From contig CAWJXW010000004.1 of the NCBI GenBank assembly GCA_963846925.1, positions 310,001-374,000 of the forward strand: a DNA stretch of 64,000 nucleotides. Direction: 5' to 3'. The notes under the pieces were generated by a model, which did not search any database, was not told the origin of the DNA, and saw only the letters and a program-made list of their open reading frames with translations. The DNA comes from JAQBQB01 sp963846925. GTDB lineage: Bacteria > Gemmatimonadota > Gemmatimonadetes > Gemmatimonadales > Gemmatimonadaceae. Below are positions 20,536 through 29,321 of this stretch, piece by piece. The position numbers and the translations under genes were made by a program. The number at the start of each line of letters is the position of its first letter. Positions within the stretch are counted from its first letter, which is position 1.

Positions 20536-20675
20536 GCGACTGGCGCGCACTAAACGCGAGATACACAGTCCGAGCACTCCAGTCGTCAGCGACAGGCGAC
20601 TGGCGCTGCCGCCTGCCGCCTAGAGTGCCCGCGAGTCAGCGATCGCCATTAGTGCGACCACTCGCGGCTGACGAC
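20536..20675. repeat. word-rich intergenic segment with direct and inverted repeats
   Basis: Between the hydratase gene and the ACTGAGA array. An 11-bp direct repeat GCGACTGGCGC occurs at 20536-20546 and 20596-20606. TAAACGCGA occurs at 20531 and 20551. A nested inverted repeat has outer arms GTCGTCAGC (20582-20590) and GCTGACGAC (20667-20675), and inner arms CGCGAGT (20630-20636) and ACTCGCG (20660-20666). The convergent position suggests termination or a repeat-element remnant. Confidence 0.6.
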
Positions 20676-20680
20676 AGACA

Positions 20681-20713
20681 ACTGAGAACTGAGAACTGAG
20701 AACTGAGAACTGA
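20681..20713. repeat. tandem 7-mer ACTGAGA, four copies plus ACTGA
   Basis: ACTGAGA is repeated four times perfectly with a fifth partial copy, ending 3 bp before the hmgA stop codon. The composition is much richer in A/T than the surrounding DNA, so it stands out. Confidence 0.9.
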
Positions 20714-20716
20714 CGT

Positions 20717-21916
20717 TCAGCTCGTCGGCGGGTTGAAGGCTATCCCGCTGTGCTGCGCCTCGATCCAGCTCTTGTGGTAGTTGGGGTCCTCGAAGTCCAT
20801 CGCGGCTTTCGCGACGCGCAGCGGGCGGAAGCTGTCCATCATCACCGCCAGCTCGTTCGTCGATTTTGCGCCGATCGACGCCTCGGCGCGCCCCGGGTGG
20901 GGGCCGTGCGGAATGCCGTCCGGGTGCAGCGTGATGCTGCCGAATTCGATTCCTTTCCGGCTCATGAACTCGCTCGACGCGTAGTACAACACCTCGTCCG
21001 AGTCGACGTTGCTGTGATTGTAGGGCGCCGGCACGGCGTTCGGATCAAAATCATACGGTCGAGGGCAGAACGAGCAGACGACGAAGCCGTCGCCCTCGAA
21101 CGTCTGATGCACCGGCGGAGGCTGGTGGATGCGTCCGACGATCGGCTCGAAATCGCCGATGTTGAACGCCCACGGGTAGAAGTATCCGTCCCACCCCACG
21201 ACGTCGAACGGATGGTGATCGAGGATCAACTCATTGATGCCGTCGTACTGCTTCACGAGCAGCCGGAAGTCTCCCATCTCGTCGTGCGTGTCGAGTTTCA
21301 AGGGGAGGCGGATGTCGCGCTCCGAGTACGGAGCGCCTTCCTTCAGCTGGCCGAACTCGTTGCGGTATCGCTTGGGCGAACGGACGTGCCCACGGCTCTC
21401 GAAGACGAGCAGCTTGGGCGGATCGCCCGCCGGGTCGAAGACGTAGCGGTGCAGGATGCCGCGGTGGATGACGACGTAGTCCCCCTCCCCGAACGGCAGC
21501 TCTCCGAACACCGACTGGAGCGTCCCCTTGCCCTTGGCGACGTACACCAACTCGTCCGACTGCGCGTTGCGATAGTAGTGCTCGTCCTGCTTGTCCGGCT
21601 CGACGTACAGCATCGCGATGTCCTGATTGAACATCAGCGGAACGCGGTCGAGCGTCGGGCTTCCTCCCTTCTTCGCGCGCGCCGTGAGGAAGTGGCGATG
21701 CCGCAGCGTCTGATCCGGATCGGCCTCGAAGGCCGTCTCCTTCACCCGCCGCACCGACTTCACAGTCGTCGGCGGATGCACGTGGTAAAGGAGCGACGAC
21801 GTCCCGGTGAACCCCTCGTGCCCCATCAGCTCTTCGGCATAGATGCCGCCGCCGGGCTTGCGGAAGGCGGTGTGGCGCTTTCGAGGTATAGATCCGAGCG
21901 TGTGGTAGATCGGCAT
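20717..21916 (-). CDS. hmgA: homogentisate 1,2-dioxygenase
   Basis: A 399-residue Fe(II) dioxygenase that opens homogentisate to maleylacetoacetate in tyrosine/phenylalanine degradation. Cupin-type motifs: VHQTFEGDGFVVCSFCPRP, YNHSNVDSDEVLYYASSEF (His/Glu ligand region) and LHPDGIPHGPHPGRAEAS (His ligand). It belongs to the shorter bacterial form (~380-400 residues) rather than the ~440-residue one. It lies 159 bp downstream of hpd on the same strand; the gap contains an inverted repeat, so co-transcription is uncertain. Intact. Confidence 0.94.
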   Translation of the reverse strand: MPIYHTLGSIPRKRHTAFRKPGGGIYAEELMGHEGFTGTSSLLYHVHPPTTVKSVRRVKETAFEADPDQTLRHRHFLTARAKKGGSPTLDRVPLMFNQDIAMLYVEPDKQDEHYYRNAQSDELVYVAKGKGTLQSVFGELPFGEGDYVVIHRGILHRYVFDPAGDPPKLLVFESRGHVRSPKRYRNEFGQLKEGAPYSERDIRLPLKLDTHDEMGDFRLLVKQYDGINELILDHHPFDVVGWDGYFYPWAFNIGDFEPIVGRIHQPPPVHQTFEGDGFVVCSFCPRPYDFDPNAVPAPYNHSNVDSDEVLYYASSEFMSRKGIEFGSITLHPDGIPHGPHPGRAEASIGAKSTNELAVMMDSFRPLRVAKAAMDFEDPNYHKSWIEAQHSGIAFNPPTS

Positions 21917-21957
21917 TGGTAATGGGGTGTTTCGCGAGAGGGATACTCTAGGTCACG

Positions 21958-22031
21958 GGTCTCTGGTCCCTGGTCCCTGGGGGCCTCAGGGCTGAGCACT
22001 AACGGAGACCAGTGACCTGTGACCAGAGACC
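21958..22031. repeat. intergenic inverted repeat built from the same words as 4825-4917
   Basis: The left part (from 21958) has GGTCTCTGGTCCCTGGTCCC. The right part (22005-22031) has GAGACCAGTGACC, TGTGACC and AGAGACC. The right arm of the other element (4897-4923) carries the same three words in the order GAGACCAGTGACC, AGAGACC, TGTGACC. The pairing can form a long imperfect hairpin between hpd and hmgA. Confidence 0.75.
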
Positions 22032-22075
22032 AAGACGCACCGAAAGGCAACGATCACCGATTACGACCCAATTTT

Positions 22076-23200
22076 CTACAAATTCCCGCGGAGCCCCTGC
22101 TCCCTCTCGATCGCCTCGAACAGCGCCTTGAAGTTCCCCTTTCCGAAGCTCCTCGCGCCCTTTCGCTCGATGATTTCGTAGAACAGCGTCGGCCGGTCTT
22201 CGACGGGCTTCGAGAAGATCTGCAGCAGGTAGCCGTCGGGGTCTCGGTCGACGAGGATGCCGAGCTCCTCGAGCTTGTCGATCGGCTCGTCGATCTTTCC
22301 GACGCGCCCCTGGAGCTCCTCGTAGTACGTCGTCGGCGCGTGCAGGAACTCGACGCCGCGGTCGCGAAGCGCGGTGACGGTGGCGATGATGTCGCTCGTC
22401 GCCAGCGCCAGGTGTTGCACGCCCGGCCCGCGATAAAAGTCCAGGTACTCGTCGATCTGCGACTTCTTCTTTCCCTTGGCCGGCTCGTTGATCGGGAACT
22501 TGATCCGCTCGTTCCCGTTGGTCATCACCTTCGACATCAGCGACGAGTACTCCGTGGAGATGTCTTCGTCGTCGAACGAGATCAGGTTCTTGAAGCCCAT
22601 CACCCGCTCGTAGAACCCGACCCACGTGTTCATCCGCCCGAGCTCGACGTTCCCGACGCAGTGGTCGACGTACTGCAGACCGGTCGGCGCCGCCTGGTAA
22701 TGCGGGTCGCGGGGCTGGAAGCCGGGGAGAAACAGCCCACGATAGTTCTTCCGTTCGATCAACGAGTGGATCGTGTCGCCGTAGATCTTGATCGCAGCCA
22801 CGACGACCTCGCCGTCGTCGTCGCGCAGCGTGCGCGGGTCGCCCGCGGACTCGGCGCCTCGCTCGAGCGCCTTCGCGTGGGCGTCGCGCGCGTCGTCCAC
22901 CCAGAGCGCGATGTCGCGCACGCCGTCGCCGTGTCGGCGCACGTGGTCCGCGACCTCGCCGTCGGGGCCCAGCGGCGTGGTGAGCACGAGGCGGATCTTG
23001 TCTTGGACGAGCAGGTAGCTCGCGCGATCGCGCACGCCCGTCTCGGGACCTCGATAGGCCGCGAACTGGAAGCCGAACGCGCTCTGATAGAAGTGCGACG
23101 CCTGCTTCGCGTTGCCGACGTAGAACTCGACGTAGTCGGTTCCGTTGATCGGAAACGTGTCGTGCGTCGCCGTCTCGGTCGGTCGAGTCTGCGTGGCCAT
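22076..23200 (-). CDS. hpd: 4-hydroxyphenylpyruvate dioxygenase
   Basis: A 374-residue non-haem iron dioxygenase forming homogentisate from 4-hydroxyphenylpyruvate, the step before HmgA. It has two vicinal-oxygen-chelate modules. The iron ligands are His in YVDHCVGN, His in GVQHLALATSD and Glu in TLFYEIIERKG. The conserved C-terminal GKGNFKALFEAIEREQ closes the active site. ATG at 23200 starts ahead of the N-terminal homology. The 181-bp divergent gap to the Ser/Thr kinase should hold its promoter. Intact. Confidence 0.96.
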   Translation of the reverse strand: MATQTRPTETATHDTFPINGTDYVEFYVGNAKQASHFYQSAFGFQFAAYRGPETGVRDRASYLLVQDKIRLVLTTPLGPDGEVADHVRRHGDGVRDIALWVDDARDAHAKALERGAESAGDPRTLRDDDGEVVVAAIKIYGDTIHSLIERKNYRGLFLPGFQPRDPHYQAAPTGLQYVDHCVGNVELGRMNTWVGFYERVMGFKNLISFDDEDISTEYSSLMSKVMTNGNERIKFPINEPAKGKKKSQIDEYLDFYRGPGVQHLALATSDIIATVTALRDRGVEFLHAPTTYYEELQGRVGKIDEPIDKLEELGILVDRDPDGYLLQIFSKPVEDRPTLFYEIIERKGARSFGKGNFKALFEAIEREQGLRGNL

Positions 23201-23381
23201 GCTCGCTCCGTGTCACCCGATGGGGGCCGGCCCGCAACCTCGAGGGGTGCGGTGCCGTACTGCTCGACGAGCTCTTTCCGGCGCGACGACTGGTCGTCGT
23301 TCGCTGTCCGAAATCCTAGGCGGGCAGCGTGAACAGGTGAAGACCTGCGCGATGCCCCCCCTCGTGGATAATGTATAGACC

Positions 23382-25046
23382 GTGACGACCGCCCTCCCCG
23401 CACAATCCGACGACTTCAGCCGTCTCGCCGAAGCGCTGGCCGGCCAGTACGAGCTGCTCCGCGAAATCGGCCGCGGCGGCATGGGCGTCGTGTACCTCGC
23501 GCGCGACGTCCGGCTCGACCGCCGCGTCGCCATCAAGACGCTCCCGCCGCATCTCGCCAACGACCCGATCGTGCGCGAGCGCTTTCTGCGCGAGGCGCGG
23601 ACCGCGGGCGGGCTGTCGCACCAGAACATCGTGCCGATCCACCGCGCCGATGAAATCGCCGGCCACGTCTTCTTCGTCATGGGCTACGTCGACGGCGATT
23701 CGATGGCGCAGCGGATTCGCGCGCTCGGGCGTCTCGACGAACGAGAGGCCGTTCGCGAGCTGCGCGACGTGGCGCTGGCGCTCGACTACGCGCATGCGCA
23801 CGGCGTCATCCACCGCGACGTGAAGGCCGAGAACATCCTCGTCGAGCGGTCGAGTGGCCGCGCCCTCGTCACGGACTTCGGCATCGCGCGCCTCGCCGAG
23901 GCGGCGCCGCTCACGGCCACCGGCCAGGTGCTCGGCACCGTCTACTACCTCAGCCCCGAACAGGTGGCGGGCGAGGCGGTGGATGCGCGGAGCGACATCT
24001 ATTCGCTGGGCGTCGCTGGGTTTCTCGCCCTCAGCGGGCGCTTTCCGTTCGAGGCGCAGTTGGCGTCGGCCGTCCTCCTCGCGCACGTGACCAAGGCGCC
24101 GCCGACGTTACGCTCGCTCGCGCCGAGTGTCCGCACGCGGCTCGCGGCGGCGGTCGATCGCTGTCTCGCCAAGGATCCGGCGGCGCGATTCCAGAGCGGC
24201 GCGCAGTTCGCGCGCGAGCTCGCCGAGATCGAGGCCGAGATGCCCGGCGTCGCTGTCGAGTCGCCGCGCGTGGTCGTGTCGGACAGCGACGCCCAGAGGA
24301 TCTGGGGGCGCGCGGCCGAATTGCAGGAGGCGACGAGCTCCCAACCGATGCCCGCGCTTCCGCCCTCGCCTGCACGGCCGCAGGAACCTCCGACATCGGG
24401 CTATTCGCTCACCGACGTTCGCGGATCGGCGCGCGAAGCCGGCATCGCCACGAAGGCGATCGACCGCGCGCTGGCCGAATACGGGCTTGCACCGGGCGAA
24501 TCGACGTCGCTCGCGCCGGTCACGATCGCGGATCTCTCCGCGGAGAAGAATCGTCTCGCCGGCAATGCGCTCCTGCTCGAGTACGAAGCGGTCGTGGACG
24601 GCGAGGTCTCGGAACGCGACTTTGACGTACTGGGCAACGTGATCCGTCAACGAATGGCGGGAGACGCGGGGACGCTTACCGCCGTCGGCCGCTCGCTCAA
24701 CTGGAGCTCAAACAGCGGCGCGCGGCGGCTCAGTGTCACGATCGTCGTGCGTCGCGGCAAGACCACGATTCGATGCACGGAAAACCTCGCGGGTCTCACA
24801 GGGGCGATCTTCGGACCGACGATGGGTGCCGGCGGCGGGGGTGGGGGCGGCATGGTGTTCGGGGTGATCATGGGGTCGACGCATCACCCACTGGCCGCGC
24901 TCGCCGGCTGGCTCGGCACCGTCGCGACGTCCTACGGCCTCGCCCGCACCATCTTCGCCGCCAAGGCCCGCGATCGCCGGAACAAGCTCCGCGCGATGGC
25001 CGAAGCGCTCGCGCACGAAGTCCGCGAGTCGATCGCGGGCCGATAG
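23382..25046 (+). CDS. Ser/Thr protein kinase (Hanks type) with uncharacterised C-terminal region
   Basis: 554 residues. The kinase domain (~20-285) is complete: glycine loop GRGGMGVVYLA, Lys52 in VAIK, catalytic HRDVKAEN near 146, DFGIAR near 165 and SPEQ activation segment. A Pro-rich linker (~320-350) leads to a region of about 200 residues not typical of PASTA or TPR kinases: SYSLTDVRGSAREAGI, a folded stretch, a glycine run (~485-491), then a hydrophobic patch (GMVFGVIMG, AALAGWLGTVATSYGLA) that could anchor in the membrane. The start is GTG 23382. A GATAAT box at 23367-23372 lies close enough that the transcript may be nearly leaderless. Targets are unknown. Confidence 0.9.
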   Translation: MTTALPAQSDDFSRLAEALAGQYELLREIGRGGMGVVYLARDVRLDRRVAIKTLPPHLANDPIVRERFLREARTAGGLSHQNIVPIHRADEIAGHVFFVMGYVDGDSMAQRIRALGRLDEREAVRELRDVALALDYAHAHGVIHRDVKAENILVERSSGRALVTDFGIARLAEAAPLTATGQVLGTVYYLSPEQVAGEAVDARSDIYSLGVAGFLALSGRFPFEAQLASAVLLAHVTKAPPTLRSLAPSVRTRLAAAVDRCLAKDPAARFQSGAQFARELAEIEAEMPGVAVESPRVVVSDSDAQRIWGRAAELQEATSSQPMPALPPSPARPQEPPTSGYSLTDVRGSAREAGIATKAIDRALAEYGLAPGESTSLAPVTIADLSAEKNRLAGNALLLEYEAVVDGEVSERDFDVLGNVIRQRMAGDAGTLTAVGRSLNWSSNSGARRLSVTIVVRRGKTTIRCTENLAGLTGAIFGPTMGAGGGGGGGMVFGVIMGSTHHPLAALAGWLGTVATSYGLARTIFAAKARDRRNKLRAMAEALAHEVRESIAGR

Positions 25047-25067
25047 CCGATCGCTGGCTGGCCCGGG

Positions 25068-25096
25068 TTGACGAGTTCGGCCCGCTGTGATAAAAT
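25068..25096 (+). promoter_or_regulatory. sigma-70-type promoter of the DUF2723 gene
   Basis: TTGACG (25068-25073), a 17-bp spacer and TAAAAT (25091-25096), preceded by TG. Both hexamers match consensus at five of six. Transcription would begin near 25103, only a few bases before ATG 25107, so the mRNA may be leaderless or translation may begin at Met14 instead. Confidence 0.6.
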
Positions 25097-25106
25097 CTTA
25101 TCTCAC

Positions 25107-27164
25107 ATGGACACCGACACGCGGCAATCCCGGAAGTCGTTGGTCATGGCGGCGATCGTCGCTGCGGCGGCGGCGGGCGTCTTCTGGCGTACCGCTTACC
25201 CGACGATCACGTGGTGGGACTCGAGCAGCTACTCGCTCGCGGCGGCGACCCTCGGCGTCAACTCGCCTCCGGGGTCGCTGCTTCTCACACTCATCGGCTG
25301 GCCCGTCGCGCGGCTTTCATTCGGCCTCGCTCCGGCGCACGCGCTGAACCTCTTCGCGGGTCTTCTCGCGGCGCTCACGTCGGGGCTCGTCTACGTCATC
25401 TCCCTGGCGAGCCTTCGGATCGCCGGATTCGACGGACGCGCCAACACGGCGACGACACTCGGCGCGGCGGCCGGCGCGCTGACGTTCGCGTTCAGCGGCA
25501 CGCTCTGGACGTACGCGACGCAGTTCACGCCGTACGTCCTCACGGCGGTGTTCGCGGGTTTGATTTTGTTGACGATGATGCGCTGGTGGGCCGACGCCGA
25601 CCGCCCGGATGCTTGGGCGTGGCTCGCCCTCCTCGGCCTCCTCTTCGGGCTGGACTTCAGCGTGCACCGGACGAACGCGTTGCTGATCCCCGGCGTGGTC
25701 GTTTGGATTCTGCTGCGCCGCCCGGCGACGCTCCGCTCGCCGAAAGCGATCCTGGGCGGTGCCGGTTCGCTCGCGGCGGGACTCGCGGTGCACTTGCTCC
25801 TCGTTCCAATCGCCGCGCTCACCAACTCGACCCTCAACTTCTCCGATCCGAGCAGTCTCGGGCGCTTCTGGGACTACGTGACGATCAAGCAGCTCGGCGG
25901 CTCGTTCCTGCTCGAGGTGTTTCCGCGCAAGTCGCCGATCTGGTCGTCGCAGACGATGGACCTGCTGCGCGTGCTCGGCCACGATTTTCTGAACGTTGCC
26001 GGACGGGCCGGGGCGTTGGGTCTCCTGCCGGCGGTCGCCGCGGCGTGGGGTGTCGTCGCGCTCTGGAGAGGCAATCGCCGGTTCGCCGCGGCGCTGGCGA
26101 CCGTGCTCGTGCTGCAAGTAGCGTTCACAGTCCTCTACTTCAACATTCCATCCAGCTACTTCAGAACGTTCGACCGGCACTACCTGCCCATCGGCGTGAC
26201 GATCGGCGTGCTGGTGGCGTGCGGATTGGGCGCGGCGATGGAGCGAGCCTCGCCGCGACCGTCACGGATCGCGTTCACCGCGTTGGCGGCAGCCCTCTTG
26301 CCGGTGACGCAGCTCTGGAACAACTGGACGGCGCTCGACGCGTCGCGACGGTACTTCGCGCGCGACTACGCGGCGAACGCTCTTCTCAGCCTTCCGCCCA
26401 ACGCGATCTACTTCACGGTCGGCGACAACGACACTTTCCCGGTGATGTATTTGCAGTCGGTCGAGGGCGTGCGGCCCGACGTCACCATCATCAACTTGTC
26501 GGTCGCGAACATTCCGCGATGGCCGGATCAGCTGACGAAGCGTGATCCATCGTTTCCGGCTTCCCTATCGCTCGAGCAGCGCACCGCGCTCGCCAGGCGG
26601 CCATGGGGGGGGACGGACACGATCGCGGTGATGCCGATCCACGGCACGGCGGAGCAATTCGGAATGGCGCCGGGCGTCGCGCTGCCAGACTCGCTCACGT
26701 TGCGCATCCGGCCGGCGCACGGCGACTACATGCTCCCGGCCGAGATCGTGCTGCTGGACATCGTGCGCACCAACGCGTGGAAGCGACCGCTGACGTTCGC
26801 GATCACCGGACCCGGTGCGATGGAGTGGCTCCAGCCATACGCGCGTATCGAAGGGCTCTATTCCCGAATCGTTCCGGTGGTCAACGCGTCTGCCGATCCA
26901 CGCGTTCTTCGCGCGCACCTGTTCGACGTCGCCCGCTACCGCGGGTTCGCCGACTCGTCGGTCGCAGTCGACGGCGTATCGCGCACGATGGGCATGCAGG
27001 CTTACGGACCGCTCATGACGCTGCTTTCGGCGGACGCAGCCGCCGGAGCGCTGGCCGCGTGTCGCGCGGACCGCGGCGCGTTGCTCGCGCGCCTTCCTTT
27101 CGATCGATTGGCCCACCGACGGAATACCGTGGCTGGATCGAGACGGCGTGCGGAGATCCGGTGA
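25107..27164 (+). CDS. DUF2723-family multi-spanning membrane protein
   Basis: 685 residues. The N-terminal ~400 residues hold about ten transmembrane helices. The family signature lies early: TITWWDSSSYSLAAATLGVNSPPGS. The C-terminal ~260 residues are soluble and probably periplasmic, beginning with VGDNDTFPVMYLQSVEGVRPDV. DUF2723 proteins (relatives of TMEM260) have the fold of GT-C glycosyltransferases, and a protein O-mannosyltransferase role has been proposed for eukaryotic members. The activity here is unknown. The last ~25 residues look like an out-of-frame tail: another frame ends PPTEYRGWIETACGDPVKY at 27172 with better codon use, so a base may be missing near 27085-27110. Confidence 0.85.
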   Translation: MDTDTRQSRKSLVMAAIVAAAAAGVFWRTAYPTITWWDSSSYSLAAATLGVNSPPGSLLLTLIGWPVARLSFGLAPAHALNLFAGLLAALTSGLVYVISLASLRIAGFDGRANTATTLGAAAGALTFAFSGTLWTYATQFTPYVLTAVFAGLILLTMMRWWADADRPDAWAWLALLGLLFGLDFSVHRTNALLIPGVVVWILLRRPATLRSPKAILGGAGSLAAGLAVHLLLVPIAALTNSTLNFSDPSSLGRFWDYVTIKQLGGSFLLEVFPRKSPIWSSQTMDLLRVLGHDFLNVAGRAGALGLLPAVAAAWGVVALWRGNRRFAAALATVLVLQVAFTVLYFNIPSSYFRTFDRHYLPIGVTIGVLVACGLGAAMERASPRPSRIAFTALAAALLPVTQLWNNWTALDASRRYFARDYAANALLSLPPNAIYFTVGDNDTFPVMYLQSVEGVRPDVTIINLSVANIPRWPDQLTKRDPSFPASLSLEQRTALARRPWGGTDTIAVMPIHGTAEQFGMAPGVALPDSLTLRIRPAHGDYMLPAEIVLLDIVRTNAWKRPLTFAITGPGAMEWLQPYARIEGLYSRIVPVVNASADPRVLRAHLFDVARYRGFADSSVAVDGVSRTMGMQAYGPLMTLLSADAAAGALAACRADRGALLARLPFDRLAHRRNTVAGSRRRAEIR

Positions 27165-27289
27165 AGTACTAGTGCGAATTTCTTCAACGTGCCCGACGAT
27201 CTACGCTTGTCGCGGAACAAGATTCAACGCGTTGAATTCTTCTTCGTCTGCAAGAGTGGCCCGCGCCGCGAGAGTGGCGCGCGCCGGCC

Positions 27290-29309
27290 CTAGCTCGCCA
27301 ACTCCGCCAGATCGCGGAACAGCTCGAGCGCCGCGGGATTCGCCAGGGCGTCCACGTTCTTCACGGGCCGGCCGTGGACGACGTCTCGCACGGCGAGCTC
27401 GGTGATCTTGCCGCTGATCGTGCGCGGAATGTCGGTGACCTGAATGATCTTTCGCGGCACGTGGTGGGGACTGGCGTTCGTCCGGATCTGCGCGCGGATC
27501 TTGTCCTTGACCTCGTCCGTCAGCCTCAGGCCTTCGGCCAGGCGCACGAACAGCACGATGCGAACGTCCGGGTTGCCGTCGATCGTCACGGTCTGGCCGA
27601 TCACGACGCTCTCGACGACTTCGGGCAGTTGCTCGACCTGCCGGTAGATCTCCGCGGTGCCGATGCGCACGCCGCCGGGGTTGAGCGTGGCGTCGCTGCG
27701 ACCGTAAATGATCATCCCCTTGTGCGACGTGATCTCCGCCCAGTCGCCGTGGCGCCACACGTTCGGGTACTGCTCGAAGTACGCCGCCCGGTAGTTGGCG
27801 CCGTCGGGGTCGTTCCAGAACGCGACCGGCATGCTCGGGAACGGCGCCGTGCACACGAGCTCTCCCGGTTTGCCGACGATGGAATTCCCAGCCTCGTCGA
27901 AGATCTCGACGCGCATGCCGAGCGCGCGGCCCTGCAGCTCACCGCGCCACACGGGGCCGATCGGGTTGCCGCCCGCGAAGCAGGAGATGATGTCCGTGCC
28001 GCCGCTGATGCTGCTCAGCCGCACGTCGGGCTTCACGTGTTCGTAGACGTAGTCGAAGCTGTGCGCGGCGAGCGGGCTGCCCGTGGAGAGAATCGCGTCC
28101 AGCGCGCTCAGATCGTGTGTCTCGCGCGGACGAAGGCCCGCCTTTTCGCCGAGTGCCAGCCACTTCGCGCTCGTGCCGAAAATCGTGATTCGCTCCGCCT
28201 CCGCCATGTCCCACAAAATCGGATGCTCGCGGATGAGCGGCGCCCCGTCGTACAAGACGATCGTCGCGCCCAACGACAGGCACGACACGAGCCAATTCCA
28301 CATCATCCAGCCGCACGTCGTGAAGTAGAACACGCGGTCGTCGCGCGTGACGTCCGTGTGGAGCCCGAGCTCTTTCAGGTGCTGGATGAGCGTACCGCCC
28401 GCGCCGTGGACCATGCACTTGGGCAGCCCGGTCGTGCCCGACGAGTACATGATGTAGAGCGGATGGTTGAACGGTAGATGCTCGAAACGCGAGCGCGGAC
28501 TGGTCGCCCCCTCCCCGCGAGCATAGATCGTCCCACGTCATCGCTCCGCGAATACCGTCGATCGCTGAGGGCGACGACGCCTGGAGGTAAGGCACGACGA
28601 CGACGTGCTCGATCTCCGGGATTCGATCCGCGATCTCTCTCACGCGCGCCAGGCAGTCGATCTCGCGGCCCGCGTAGAGGTACGAGTGCGCGCAAATGAG
28701 CACGCGTGGCCGGATCTGCCCGAAACGGTCCAGCACGCCCGAGACACCGAAATCCGGCGAGCACGACGACCAGACGGCGCCAATGCTCGTCGCGGCGAGC
28801 ATCGCGACGACAGTCTCGGAAACGTTCGGCATGAACCCGGCGACACGATCGCCGACGCCGACGCCGAGCGCGCGCAGTCCAGCGGCAACGCGGGCGACCT
28901 CGTCGAAGAGTTGCGCGTAGGTGAGCCGCTGTTGCGCCCCGCGCTCGTTCCACGAGACGATCGCCTCGTGATCGTCTCGATAGCGCAGCAGGTTTTCGGC
29001 GAAGTTCAGCCGCGTGCCGACGAACCAGTTGGGTCCGAGCACGGGGTCCGGCGGCGCCACGCGGTCGCGCCCCACCAGCACGCGCTCGCACGCGATGTCG
29101 GGATCGGGCGGGCCGGTGACGATCCCGCCGAAGCGCCGAACCTCGAGCCAGAACAGCTCGACGTTCCGAATCGACCACTCGTAGAGCGACTCGAAGTCGT
29201 GCACCGACTCCGCGCGGCCATCCTCGCCGAGCGAGCGAACCTGCGCGATGAAGCGCGTGAGGTTCGCTCGCTCGATGCGTTCAGGCGACGGCGTCCACAT
29301 CGGCTCCAT
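27290..29309 (-). CDS. aacS: acetoacetyl-CoA synthetase (one frameshift)
   Basis: Activates acetoacetate to acetoacetyl-CoA with ATP; about 672 residues after correction, the usual ~650-670. The N-terminal ACS-like cap has WSIRNVELFWLEV. The adenylate-forming motifs are MYSSGTTGLPKCMVHG, GRSDATLNPGGVRIGT and the catalytic-Lys region TISGKITELAVRD. The frame breaks at the CCCCCTCCCC tract 28507-28516 (one extra base), joining DDLCSRG to EGATSPRSRFEHLPFNHPLY. Acetoacetate is released from fumarylacetoacetate at the end of tyrosine degradation, so the gene complements hpd/hmgA. Start ATG 29309. Confidence 0.9.
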
Positions 29310-29321
29310 CGCCGCGGGATC

